A stretch of 64,000 nt of DNA from Natronosporangium sp035305625 (GTDB taxonomy: Bacteria; Actinomycetota; Actinomycetes; Mycobacteriales; Micromonosporaceae), in contig CAWEKD010000005.1 in assembly GCA_963809545.1 (NCBI GenBank), forward strand, positions 558,001 through 622,000, given 5' to 3'. How positions within the stretch are numbered: position 1 is the first letter of the stretch; each line of letters begins with the position of its first letter. Below the pieces are notes generated by a model. It had not been told where the DNA came from. It ran no database searches and saw only the letters and a program-made list of their open reading frames with translations. Shown here one piece after another: positions 53,678 through 61,416 of this stretch. Made by a program: the position numbers and the translations under genes.

Positions 53678-54751
53678 TCAGAGCTGGTCGAGCGGGACCT
53701 GGAGCGCCTCCTGGTAGTCGGCCACCCGCTGGGCGATCTCGGCGGGGGACAGGGCGAGGTGCTCCAGGATGGTGTAGCGGTCCGGCCGGGTCCGCGGGGC
53801 GTACGCCACCGCCTCGACAAACTGCGCGTCGGTGAGTCCCAGATCGGCGGGCCGGGTGGGCAACCCGTGCCGCGCCAGGCAGCGGGCCATCGCGTCGAAC
53901 CGGGCGGTGTCGCCCCGCAGCCAGGTGCAGAACAGCGCCCCCAACCCGACCTGCTCCCCATGGGTGCCCGTCCCCGGGAACAGCTCGTCCAACGCGTGCG
54001 AGATTTCGTGGCAGCCACCCGAGCACGGCCGGGACGAGCCGGACACCGCCATCGCGATTCCGCCGAGGATCAGCGCCTCCGCCAGGGTGGTCAGGAACCC
54101 GTCGTCGCTGATCTCCCCCGGGTGGTGCAGCAGCGCCTCCGCCCCGGTCCGGGCCATCGTCACCGCCAGCCCGTCCACCGGCTCTCCCCGGACCTCGTGG
54201 GCCAGCAGCCAGTCCGCGCAGGCCGACAGGTTGCTGATCGCGTCCCCGATCCCGCTGCGGGTCTGCCGCGCCGGCCCGGTGGCCACCAGGTCCAGGTCCA
54301 CCACCACCGCGATCGGAATCTGCACCCCGTACGAGCCGCGGCCACCGTCGTGCGCCAGCGACGCCACCGGTGACGCCAACCCGTCGTGGGCCAGGCTGGT
54401 GGCGACGCTGACCATCGGGATGCCGTACCGACTGGCCGCCCACTTGGCGGTGTCCAGGGTCTTGCCGCCGCCGATGCCCACCACCGCGTCGTACGGGCGC
54501 TGCGCCAACTTGCTGCCCAGCTCCTGGGCGGCCTGCAGGGTGCCCCCCACCACCGGGAACACGTCCGCCGAGCCCAACTGCTTCTGCACCAGTTCGGTGA
54601 GCCGGTCCCCCTGCCCGGGACCGACCACCACCGCCACCTCGCCGCGCCCGGAGATCCGCCGGTCGGCGAGGATGGTGGCCAGCTCGGACACCGCGCCCCG
54701 GCGCACGTCGATCGCCAGCGGCGTGGTGACGGTACGGGCTAGTAGCGGCAC
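53678..54751 (-). CDS. sn-Glycerol-1-phosphate dehydrogenase-like enzyme
   Basis: 357 aa, iron-containing alcohol dehydrogenase superfamily, G1PDH (EgsA/AraM) branch. NAD-binding VGIGGGKTLDTAKWAA, SVATSLAHDGLASPVASL, and metal-binding residues in SGSSRPCSGGCHEISHALD and GTHGEQVGLGALF. G1PDH makes glycerol 1-phosphate, the archaeal stereoisomer, from dihydroxyacetone phosphate; bacterial members are rarer and can act on other polyol phosphates. Its start overlaps the nucleotidyltransferase end by 13 bases, so they form an operon. Confidence 0.88.
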   Translation of the reverse strand: MPLLARTVTTPLAIDVRRGAVSELATILADRRISGRGEVAVVVGPGQGDRLTELVQKQLGSADVFPVVGGTLQAAQELGSKLAQRPYDAVVGIGGGKTLDTAKWAASRYGIPMVSVATSLAHDGLASPVASLAHDGGRGSYGVQIPIAVVVDLDLVATGPARQTRSGIGDAISNLSACADWLLAHEVRGEPVDGLAVTMARTGAEALLHHPGEISDDGFLTTLAEALILGGIAMAVSGSSRPCSGGCHEISHALDELFPGTGTHGEQVGLGALFCTWLRGDTARFDAMARCLARHGLPTRPADLGLTDAQFVEAVAYAPRTRPDRYTILEHLALSPAEIAQRVADYQEALQVPLDQL

Positions 54752-55470
54752 GCGATCTCCCGAGCTCGCGCCAAGTCGGCGTGGTTGTCCACCTCCACCC
54801 AGGCCACCGGACCGATCGAGGTGCCGCGCACCTCACCGCCCCGGTCGGCGTACACCTGGAAACCGTCCTCGTAGTACAACCCGGGATCGCGGCGCCAGGT
54901 GTCCGCCAACGCCTCCGCCAACCCGTCGGCGGCCGCCGGCTCGATCAGGCACACCCCGATGTACTCCCCGTGCGCGGTGGCGGGATCCAGCGACTTGTGG
55001 ATCCGGGTGAGGCGGCCGTCCGGGCCGAACGTCACCTTCATCTCCTCGTCCGCCAACGCCTTGGCGTCGTCGATCGCCAGCAGCAGCTCCGGTCCCCGGG
55101 CGGCGAGCAGGGTCTTCTCCACCGCGTCCGGGTGCACGGTGTCCCCGTTGGCCAGCAGCACCCCGCTGGCGAAGTGTTCCCGGGCCAGCCACAGCGAATA
55201 CGCGTTGTTCCACTCCTCCGCCCGGTCGTTGGTGATCAGCTCCAGCGTGACCCCGTACCGCTCCTGCAACTCCGGCACCCGGCGCCGCACCGCGTCCGCG
55301 GCGTACCCCACCACCATCGCCACCTCGGTCAGCCCGACCGCGGCGAAGTTACGCAGCGTGAGGTCGAGGATGGTGGTCTCGCCGTCCACCGGCACCAACG
55401 TCTTCGGCAGCGTGTCCGTGTACGGGCGCAGCCGCCGGCCCGCCCCTGCCGCCAACACCAGACCGATCAC
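54739..55470 (-). CDS. Phosphocholine cytidylyltransferase-like nucleotidyltransferase
   Basis: 243 aa. Nucleotidyltransferase fold with LVLAAGAGRRLRPYTDTLPKTLVPV (the G-x-G-x-R-x6-P-K signature), ITNDRAEEWNNAYSLWLAR, LLANGDTVHPD, and the metal-binding DGRLTRIHK to VEVDNHADLARA ending. This is the LicC-like cytidylyltransferase family, making CDP-alcohols. Overlaps the G1PDH-like gene, so it probably activates that enzyme's product as a CDP-polyol (inference). GTG start with TATCGT-N6. Confidence 0.88.
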   Translation of the reverse strand: MIGLVLAAGAGRRLRPYTDTLPKTLVPVDGETTILDLTLRNFAAVGLTEVAMVVGYAADAVRRRVPELQERYGVTLELITNDRAEEWNNAYSLWLAREHFASGVLLANGDTVHPDAVEKTLLAARGPELLLAIDDAKALADEEMKVTFGPDGRLTRIHKSLDPATAHGEYIGVCLIEPAAADGLAEALADTWRRDPGLYYEDGFQVYADRGGEVRGTSIGPVAWVEVDNHADLARAREIACRY

Positions 55471-55476
55471 TCGCCG

Positions 55477-55482
55477 ACGATA
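55477..55482 (-). promoter_or_regulatory. -10 box TATCGT, leaderless layout
   Basis: On the minus strand TATCGT is followed by six bases and GTG 55470; this would drive the polyol-phosphate operon. Confidence 0.55.
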
Positions 55483-55594
55483 TCCCGCCTAGCCTCGACA
55501 CGGATCGGCCGGCCCAGCGGATCAAGGAATCAGTTGCCGCGGGGTCGAATCGGATCGGAAATGGCTCGGCCATCTCGCGCACCTACCCCTACCG

Positions 55595-55622
55595 CCCGGG
55601 CGCGTAGCGCCGACTGCCCGGG
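55595..55622 (-). terminator. Hairpin, possible terminator
   Basis: CCCGGGC (55595-55601) pairs with GCCCGGG (55616-55622), and an inner GGCGC-GTA-GCGCC competes with it. It lies 23 bases after the stop of the minus-strand winged-helix gene. No T-run, as usual for this G+C-rich background. Confidence 0.4.
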
Positions 55623-55644
55623 ATACCAACTCCACCACCACCGG

Positions 55645-56382
55645 TTACGGCAAGGCCGCCAGATCCGCCAACAGCTCCAGGCGCTCATCGGGACTGAGCA
55701 ACCGGTAGGGCGCGGCCGCCCGCACATCGGTGTCGTGCTCGATCGCCTCCCGGGCCGGCCCCGGCGGCAGCGCCACCATCTCGGCGGCGGTCAGGCCGGC
55801 GGCCTGCCAGGCGGCCGCGTGCGCGTCCGCCCGGTGATAGCGGAGGGTGGAGAGCCGGTTCAGCAGCCACACCCCCGGGTCGACCTCCGGCGGCTCGTGG
55901 GGCGGGGCCTGCACCCGCCAGGCTGGTCCGGCGGTGGCGGCCGCTTCCGCCAGCAGCCGGGCCAACCGGTCGTTGAGGCGGGACACCCGCGTGGCCTGCC
56001 CACCCCACCGCTCCGCCAGCACGCGGCTGTGCAGGGCGAACAGATCGGTCAGGAACGCTTTGCCCCGGTCGGTGGGGGCGAGCACGCCGTCACTGGACTC
56101 GGTCAGGAGACCGCCCTCGATGCTGCGGTCCACCGCCTGCCAGATCGCCTCCCGCTCCTGGTAGCGGTAGACCTCCGGCAGGTCGTCCCGCCGCACCGGC
56201 CGCCCGGCCGCGAACGGGTTCCGCAGATCGATCAGGTAGCCGACCGCCCGGCCACCGTATGACAGCACCAGCTCCCGGCCTGGCTCGGCCGCGGCCCGCA
56301 TCCCCGCCAGGAAGGCCCGATCCACCGCTGACCAGACCAACGACGCGAACCGGACCGAAGACGACTCCCTCAGCTCAGTCAC
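55645..56382 (-). CDS. Winged-helix-like conserved protein
   Basis: 245 aa; GTG start with TAGCCT-N7 upstream. Helical protein with a probable winged-helix segment (about residues 60-130: RYQEREAIWQAVDRSIEGGLL, then a DRGKAFLTDLFALHSR helix) and a C-terminal HADAH-like stretch (LSTLRYHRADAHAAAWQAAGLTA) seen in SCO6745-type actinomycete proteins. I do not recognise a function. No membrane segment. Confidence 0.65.
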   Translation of the reverse strand: MTELRESSSVRFASLVWSAVDRAFLAGMRAAAEPGRELVLSYGGRAVGYLIDLRNPFAAGRPVRRDDLPEVYRYQEREAIWQAVDRSIEGGLLTESSDGVLAPTDRGKAFLTDLFALHSRVLAERWGGQATRVSRLNDRLARLLAEAAATAGPAWRVQAPPHEPPEVDPGVWLLNRLSTLRYHRADAHAAAWQAAGLTAAEMVALPPGPAREAIEHDTDVRAAAPYRLLSPDERLELLADLAALP

Positions 56383-56404
56383 TCAACCCAGGCTAGCCGC
56401 GCCG

Positions 56405-57118
56405 TTACGACACCCGAATGACCGCATCGAGGGCGATCTCCACCATGTCGTGGAAGCTCCGTTCCCGATCCTCCGGACTGAGTCGCTCACCGGTGTTCAA
56501 GTGATCACTGACCGTCAACAGCGTCAGCGCCCGGGCCCGGAACTTCGCCGCCAAGGTGTACAGCGCCGCCGACTCCATCTCCACCGCCAGCACCCCGTAC
56601 TCGGCCAGCTTCTGGTACAGGTCGGGCCAATCGTGGTAGAAGGAGTCGCTGGCCAGCACCTGCCCCACCCGCAGGGGCGTACCCCGCTCAGCAGCCACCT
56701 CCACTGCGGTACGTAGCAGCTCGAAATCGGCTACCGGAGCATAGTCGACCAGCCCGCCGAACCGCAGCCGGTTCATGGCCGATTCAGTGGACGAGCCGAT
56801 CGCCGCCACCAGGTCCCGCACATTCAGCGAGTCGGCCAATGCCCCACAGGAGCCGACCCGGACCAGGGTAGTCACCCCGTACTCGGCCAACAGTTCATGA
56901 GCGTAGATGGAGGCCGACGGCATCCCCATGCCCGAACCCTGGACCGACACCTCCACCCCGCGGTAGTGGCCGGTGAACCCCAGCATGTTGCGCACCCGGG
57001 AGTAGCAGACCGGGTCCTCCAGGTAGGTCTCCGCGATCCACTGTGCGCGCAAGGGGTCGCCGGGCATGAGGACTCGAGGGGCGATCTGGCCGGGCTCAGC
57101 GCCGATGTGCACGGTCAT
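56405..57118 (-). CDS. deoD: Purine-nucleoside phosphorylase, DeoD type
   Basis: 237 aa hexameric PNP: cleaves purine nucleosides with phosphate to base and ribose-1-phosphate in salvage. Family signature RVRNMLGFTGHYRG and VQGSGMGMPSASIYAHEL (phosphate site with Arg and Ser), purine-site Glu in GVLAVEMESAALYTLA, and catalytic Asp in TVSDHLNTGE. Normal length. Confidence 0.96.
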   Translation of the reverse strand: MTVHIGAEPGQIAPRVLMPGDPLRAQWIAETYLEDPVCYSRVRNMLGFTGHYRGVEVSVQGSGMGMPSASIYAHELLAEYGVTTLVRVGSCGALADSLNVRDLVAAIGSSTESAMNRLRFGGLVDYAPVADFELLRTAVEVAAERGTPLRVGQVLASDSFYHDWPDLYQKLAEYGVLAVEMESAALYTLAAKFRARALTLLTVSDHLNTGERLSPEDRERSFHDMVEIALDAVIRVS

Positions 57119-57205
57119 GCGCCGATCATGCCAGCTGTCCCCCGCGACGGCAGCGGCCGGTCGGCACCGGGAGACGCCGCACCCGGCCGGCGCGCCGCGG
57201 CCTGG

Positions 57206-58519
57206 TCAGGCCGACCGCAGCTCGATCAGCGTCACCTCCGGTGGGGCCCCCACCCGCATCGGCGGACCCCAGAACCCCGCCCCGTTGGTGACGTACAGCC
57301 GGGTGCCGTCGACGGTGGCCAGACCGGAGACCGCGGGCTGATCCAGCCGGACCACGGCGTTGAACGGCACCAGCTGGCCACCGTGGGTGTGGCCGGACAG
57401 CTGCAGATCCACCCCGTACGCCGCGGCCTGATGCACCTGCACCGGCTGGTGCGCCAGCAGCACCACCGGCCGCGTCGGGTCCCGGTCCCCCAACGCCGCG
57501 GCATAGTCCGGCGGATCGTCATACCGGCTGCCTTCCTGGTCATTCACCCCGGCCAGGTCGATCGCCCCACCCCGGTGGGCGATCTCCACCCGCTCGTTGC
57601 GGAGCACCCGCAGCCCCAGTTCCTCCGCCTCGGCCAGCCACTCCTCCACCCCGGTGTAGTACTCGTGGTTGCCGGTGACGAAGTACGCCCCGTACCGGCT
57701 GCGCAGCTGCCGCAGCGGCGTGGCGTGGGCCCGGACCGCCCCCGCCTCGCTGGAGGTCAGGTCGCCGACCAGCGCGACCAGGTCGGCGTCGAGCCCGTTC
57801 ACCGTCTCCACCACCCGGCGCACCTGGTCGGCCCCGTACAGCGGCCCGACGTGCAGATCGGAGATGAGGGCGATTCGTAGCCCGTCCGCCCGCCGGTCCA
57901 GCCGGGCCAGTGGCACCGGCACCCGCTTCACCGTCAGCGGCCCGTAGGCGCGCACGACGCCGTATCCGGCCACCCCCACCGTGGCCACCCCGACCGCGAG
58001 CGCGAGGCCACGCCGGAGCAGCTGTCGGCGGCTCGGGTTGGCGGGGCCGTCGGGATCGGAGCTACCGGCCGCCGGCGCGGGTGGGGTGGAGCGGGGCGGT
58101 ACGGGCGGGACGGGGTTCCCGGCGCCCCCTACCGAGGCGGGGACCGCCTCCCGGGCCGCGACCGGGACCTCGCGGAGAGTCGACCGACGGCGGCGGAGTA
58201 GGCCCACCCCCCATCGCGCCAGCCGGGCCACCAGGAGCACCGTGTCCACCGCCAGCAGTCCGAGCAGGAGGTAGAACATCACCCCGATCCAGGTGTAGCC
58301 GGGGGCGGTGAGCCACCCGGCCCGAGGAGTCACCATCGGCTCGATGATCGGAGTGATCACCAACAGGACAGCGGGTACCGCGATCGCCACCCCACCGATC
58401 CACCGCCACCGCCGGCGGGTGGTGGTGTCGCGGACCAGCCGCAGCCAGAAGTACCAGTGGATGAGGCCGATCACCGCCAGCACGAACCCGAAGAAAATCA
58501 CCGCTGCCCAAAACCCCAC
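57206..58519 (-). CDS. Membrane metallophosphoesterase
   Basis: 437 aa from GTG 58519 (TACCGT-N6 upstream). Four N-terminal helices, an Arg-rich linker, then a Tat-like SRRQLLRRGLALAVG helix at about residue 165 leading to the calcineurin-like phosphoesterase domain: metal motifs LISDLHVGPLYG, LVGDLTSSEAGAV, TGNHEYYTGVEEW and SGHTHGGQL. Close to the YkuE/LpxH-like phosphodiesterases. The catalytic domain should face outward (inference from topology). Confidence 0.92.
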   Translation of the reverse strand: MGFWAAVIFFGFVLAVIGLIHWYFWLRLVRDTTTRRRWRWIGGVAIAVPAVLLVITPIIEPMVTPRAGWLTAPGYTWIGVMFYLLLGLLAVDTVLLVARLARWGVGLLRRRRSTLREVPVAAREAVPASVGGAGNPVPPVPPRSTPPAPAAGSSDPDGPANPSRRQLLRRGLALAVGVATVGVAGYGVVRAYGPLTVKRVPVPLARLDRRADGLRIALISDLHVGPLYGADQVRRVVETVNGLDADLVALVGDLTSSEAGAVRAHATPLRQLRSRYGAYFVTGNHEYYTGVEEWLAEAEELGLRVLRNERVEIAHRGGAIDLAGVNDQEGSRYDDPPDYAAALGDRDPTRPVVLLAHQPVQVHQAAAYGVDLQLSGHTHGGQLVPFNAVVRLDQPAVSGLATVDGTRLYVTNGAGFWGPPMRVGAPPEVTLIELRSA

Positions 58520-58525
58520 CCTGGC

Positions 58526-58531
58526 ACGGTA
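58526..58531 (-). promoter_or_regulatory. -10 box TACCGT, leaderless layout
   Basis: On the minus strand TACCGT is followed by six bases and GTG 58519. Thirty-five bases away, the divergent moaA promoter uses the same layout. Confidence 0.55.
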
Positions 58532-58565
58532 GCGCGAACCGCTGGTCCGACCCGGTGCCGGCCGC

Positions 58566-58571
58566 TACGGT
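58566..58571 (+). promoter_or_regulatory. -10 box TACGGT, leaderless layout
   Basis: TACGGT followed by six bases and ATG 58578. Confidence 0.6.
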
Positions 58572-58577
58572 CAGGGC

Positions 58578-59648
58578 ATGAGGCGGGATGAGCCGGGGGG
58601 AGACGTGGTGCCACCCGGCGCGGGACCGCCGGAGGATCTGCCGGGCCTACCCGACCGGTACGGGCGGGTGGCCACTGATCTACGGGTCTCTCTCACCGAC
58701 CGGTGCAACCTGCGCTGCGGGTACTGCATGCCGCCGGAGGGCCTGCCGTGGCTGCCCAGCGATCAGGTGCTCACCGACGAAGAAGTCATCCGGCTACTAC
58801 GGGTGGCGGTGGAGCGGCTCGGAGTCACCGAGATCCGGTTCACCGGTGGTGAGCCGTTGCTACGGCCCGGATTGGTGGAGATCGTCGCGCGGGCGGCGGC
58901 GCTGTCGCCCCGCCCCCGGTTGTCGCTGACCACCAACGGGATCGGGCTGGCGCGCCTGGCGACCCCCCTGCGGGCGGCGGGGCTGGACCGCGTCAACGTC
59001 TCACTGGACACCGTGGACCGGCACCGGTTCGCTCGGCTGACCCACCGGGACCGGCTGCCGGACGTCTTGGCCGGCCTGCGCGCCGCCGCGGCGGCGGGAC
59101 TGTCCCCGGTGAAGCTGAACGCGGTCCTGCTACGCGGCGTCAACGACGACGAAGCACCCGACCTGCTCCGGTTCGCCCTGACGCACGGCTACCAACTGCG
59201 GTTCATCGAGCAGATGCCGCTGGATCCGCAGCACGGGTGGGATCGCGCCCGAATGGTCACCGCCGCGGAGATCCTGGCCCGGCTGCGACAGGAGTTCCCG
59301 CTGCTGCCGGACCCGGTGGGGCGAGGCTCGACCCCCGCCGAGACCTGGGTCGTGGCCGGGCACACCGATCCGGCGGGGGAACCGGCCCGGGTGGGCATCA
59401 TCGCCAGCGTGACCCGACCGTTCTGCGGGGACTGTGACCGGACCCGGCTGACCGCCGACGGACAGGTGCGGAACTGCCTGTTCGCCCGGCACGAGTCCGA
59501 CCTGCGTACCCCGCTGCGGGCCGGCGCCTCAGACGCTGAGCTGGCTCGACGGTGGCGGGCCGCGATGTGGCACAAGCGGCCTGGGCACGGCATCGCGGAT
59601 CCGCGCTTCCTGCAGCCGGCCCGGCCCATGTCCGCGATCGGAGGGTGA
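58578..59648 (+). CDS. moaA: GTP 3',8-cyclase MoaA
   Basis: 356 aa radical-SAM enzyme for the first step of molybdenum cofactor synthesis. N-terminal cluster CNLRCGYC (CxxxCxxC) near residue 47, GEPLLRPGL, and the C-terminal second cluster CGDCDRTRLTADGQVRNC (CxxC-x13-C). Ends in Ile-Gly-Gly, the C-terminal GG needed for activity. moaD follows one base later. No molybdenum cofactor riboswitch is present; the leader is absent. Confidence 0.96.
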   Translation: MRRDEPGGDVVPPGAGPPEDLPGLPDRYGRVATDLRVSLTDRCNLRCGYCMPPEGLPWLPSDQVLTDEEVIRLLRVAVERLGVTEIRFTGGEPLLRPGLVEIVARAAALSPRPRLSLTTNGIGLARLATPLRAAGLDRVNVSLDTVDRHRFARLTHRDRLPDVLAGLRAAAAAGLSPVKLNAVLLRGVNDDEAPDLLRFALTHGYQLRFIEQMPLDPQHGWDRARMVTAAEILARLRQEFPLLPDPVGRGSTPAETWVVAGHTDPAGEPARVGIIASVTRPFCGDCDRTRLTADGQVRNCLFARHESDLRTPLRAGASDAELARRWRAAMWHKRPGHGIADPRFLQPARPMSAIGG

Positions 59649-59649
59649 G

Positions 59650-59892
59650 ATGGTGACGATCCGGTACTTCGCCGGCGCCCGCGCGGCCGCCGGCGCCGCC
59701 GAGGAGCGCCTGCCGGCGGTGGCGACCTTGGATGAGCTCACCGGGCTGCTGGCGCAGCGGCATGGGCCGCGGCTGGCGGCGGTGTTGGCGGCCGCCAGCT
59801 TCCTGGTGGACGGCCAGAGCTGGCGGGACCGCACCCGGCCGTTGCCCGCGCAGGCGGTGGTGGATGTGCTGCCGCCGTTCGCCGGCGGCTGA
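59650..59892 (+). CDS. moaD: MoaD/ThiS-family sulfur carrier
   Basis: 80 aa ubiquitin-like protein ending VLPPFAGG; the terminal Gly-Gly is adenylated and thiocarboxylated to hand sulfur to MoaE for molybdopterin. Begins VTIRYFAGARAAAG. GGAGGG precedes; GTG 59653 has the better spacing and is a plausible true start. moaE is not in the window. Confidence 0.9.
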   Translation: MVTIRYFAGARAAAGAAEERLPAVATLDELTGLLAQRHGPRLAAVLAAASFLVDGQSWRDRTRPLPAQAVVDVLPPFAGG

Positions 59893-59895
59893 CTC

Positions 59896-60801
59896 CTACC
59901 CGGCCCGCAACGCCCGGTCGGCGGCGGCGACCACCGCGTCCCGCCAGGTCGCCCCGAACATCGCCGTGTGCACCAGCAGCAGATGCAGCTGGTGCACCGG
60001 CACCCGGGTCTGCCAGCCGTCCGCCAACGGCCACGCCTCCTGGTAACCGGCGAGGATCCGGTCCAGGTGGGGCGCGCCACCGAACAGGGCCAGGGTGGCG
60101 AGGTCGGTCTCCCGGTGCCCGCCGTGGGCCGCCGGATCCACCAGCCACACCCGGTCTTCCGTCCACAGCAGATTGCCAGGCCATAGGTCACCGTGGATAC
60201 GAGCGGGCGGCTCGTCCCCGCCGTACCGCTCCAGGCGATCCATCACCTGTTCCACCAGCGCCGCATCCGCCCCGGACAGCGCCTGCCGGTCGACGCTGCG
60301 GCGTAGGTATGGCAGCAACCGGCGCTCGGCAAACCAGCGGGACCACGGCGGATCCGTGGGGGTGTTGTCCAACGGCAGGCGACCGATGTACCCCGACCAG
60401 GGGGCGCCGAACTGCTCCGCCCCCGCCCGGTGCAGCGCGGCCAGCTCCCGGCCGAACCGCTCGGCGGCCACCGCGGTCGGTGGCCCGGGATCGACCCAGG
60501 CCAGCGCGAGCATGTCGGGCAGGTCCGCGATCACCTCTGGTACGGCGACCGCCCCGGCCTCGGCCAGCCACCGCAGCCCGGCCGCCTCGGCCGCGAAGAA
60601 CCCTGCCGGCGGCGTCTCCTCCTCCGGCCAGGTTTTGGCGAACAAAGAGCTGCCGTCATCGAGGGTCAGCCGACTGGCGACGCAGATGTCGCCCCCGGGC
60701 ACCGGCGTCTCCCGGATCCGTTGATGCTTCAGCAGGATCGGCAGTTGCCGCGGATGTGTGCGCAGGTAGGCGAGGTCCACTCCGGGTAGGTTAGTCGGCA
60801 T
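59896..60801 (-). CDS. Fructosamine kinase family protein
   Basis: 301 aa kinase fold. LFAKTWPEEETP (ATP Lys), catalytic loop IHGDLWPGNLLWTEDRVWLVDPAAHGGHRETDLATL seen in parts as HGDLWPGNLLW and VDPAAHGGHRETDLA, with HGD Asp and metal Asp. Family members phosphorylate protein-bound ketosamines to reverse glycation. It ends four bases from moaD in the opposite direction and its ATG overlaps the ATG of the divergent GNAT gene in CATG. Confidence 0.93.
   Translation of the reverse strand: MPTNLPGVDLAYLRTHPRQLPILLKHQRIRETPVPGGDICVASRLTLDDGSSLFAKTWPEEETPPAGFFAAEAAGLRWLAEAGAVAVPEVIADLPDMLALAWVDPGPPTAVAAERFGRELAALHRAGAEQFGAPWSGYIGRLPLDNTPTDPPWSRWFAERRLLPYLRRSVDRQALSGADAALVEQVMDRLERYGGDEPPARIHGDLWPGNLLWTEDRVWLVDPAAHGGHRETDLATLALFGGAPHLDRILAGYQEAWPLADGWQTRVPVHQLHLLLVHTAMFGATWRDAVVAAADRALRAG
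60787..60792 (+). promoter_or_regulatory. -10 box TAGGTT, leaderless layout
   Basis: TAGGTT followed by seven bases and ATG 60800. The hexamer lies inside the first codons of the divergent kinase gene. Confidence 0.6.
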
Positions 60802-61303
60802 GAGTGTGTCGATACGTGCCTACCGCCCGACGGACCACCTGGTCTGTCGCGCGCTGTGGGCGGAGCTGACCGAGGCCCGGCGGATCCTGTACGACGAACC
60901 GGATCGGAGCAACGGTGACGGTGGTGCCGGCTTTGAGGAGTACCTGACCCGTCTGAACCTGTCCGGGATGTGGGTGGCGGAGCACTCCGAGGACGGCGTC
61001 ATCGGGCTGGTCGGATTGATCCTCAACGGCCGGGCTGGAGAGGTGTATCCGGTGGTGGTCAGCCAACGGCACCGGGGGCGGGGAGTGGGGCGCGCCCTGC
61101 TGGCGCACGTGATGGAGCAGGCGCGTAAGCGCTCGCTGCGGGAGCTGCATGCCGTCCCGGACAGCCGCAATCTGGCGGCGATCCGCGCCCTGCACGCGGC
61201 CGGCTATCAAACCCTGTCGGCGGTCCGCCTCACCCTGGATCTCACTGGTAAGGCCCCAAAGGGGGACGAACTACAACTGCATGGCCTTCAATTCCGCTAC
61301 TGA
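60800..61303 (+). CDS. GNAT-family N-acetyltransferase
   Basis: 167 aa. Acetyl-CoA pyrophosphate loop in SQRHRGRGVGRALLAHVMEQ (R/QxxGxG/A), preceded by strand VYPVVV and followed by REL-HAVPDSRNLAAIRALHAAGY, the family's usual order. Substrate unknown. Its ATG shares two bases with the ATG of the opposite gene, so there is no room for a Shine-Dalgarno of its own outside that gene's coding region. Confidence 0.9.
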   Translation: MSVSIRAYRPTDHLVCRALWAELTEARRILYDEPDRSNGDGGAGFEEYLTRLNLSGMWVAEHSEDGVIGLVGLILNGRAGEVYPVVVSQRHRGRGVGRALLAHVMEQARKRSLRELHAVPDSRNLAAIRALHAAGYQTLSAVRLTLDLTGKAPKGDELQLHGLQFRY

Positions 61304-61416
61304 GCAGCCAATATCGACATCCATAATCCAACCCGGCTGTGGACGACCCGGCGTGTCGTCCACAGCCATCCGCCGGGGTCTTTCTGCTTCCGGGCCCGGC
61401 GGTCAGGCTGGGCGGC

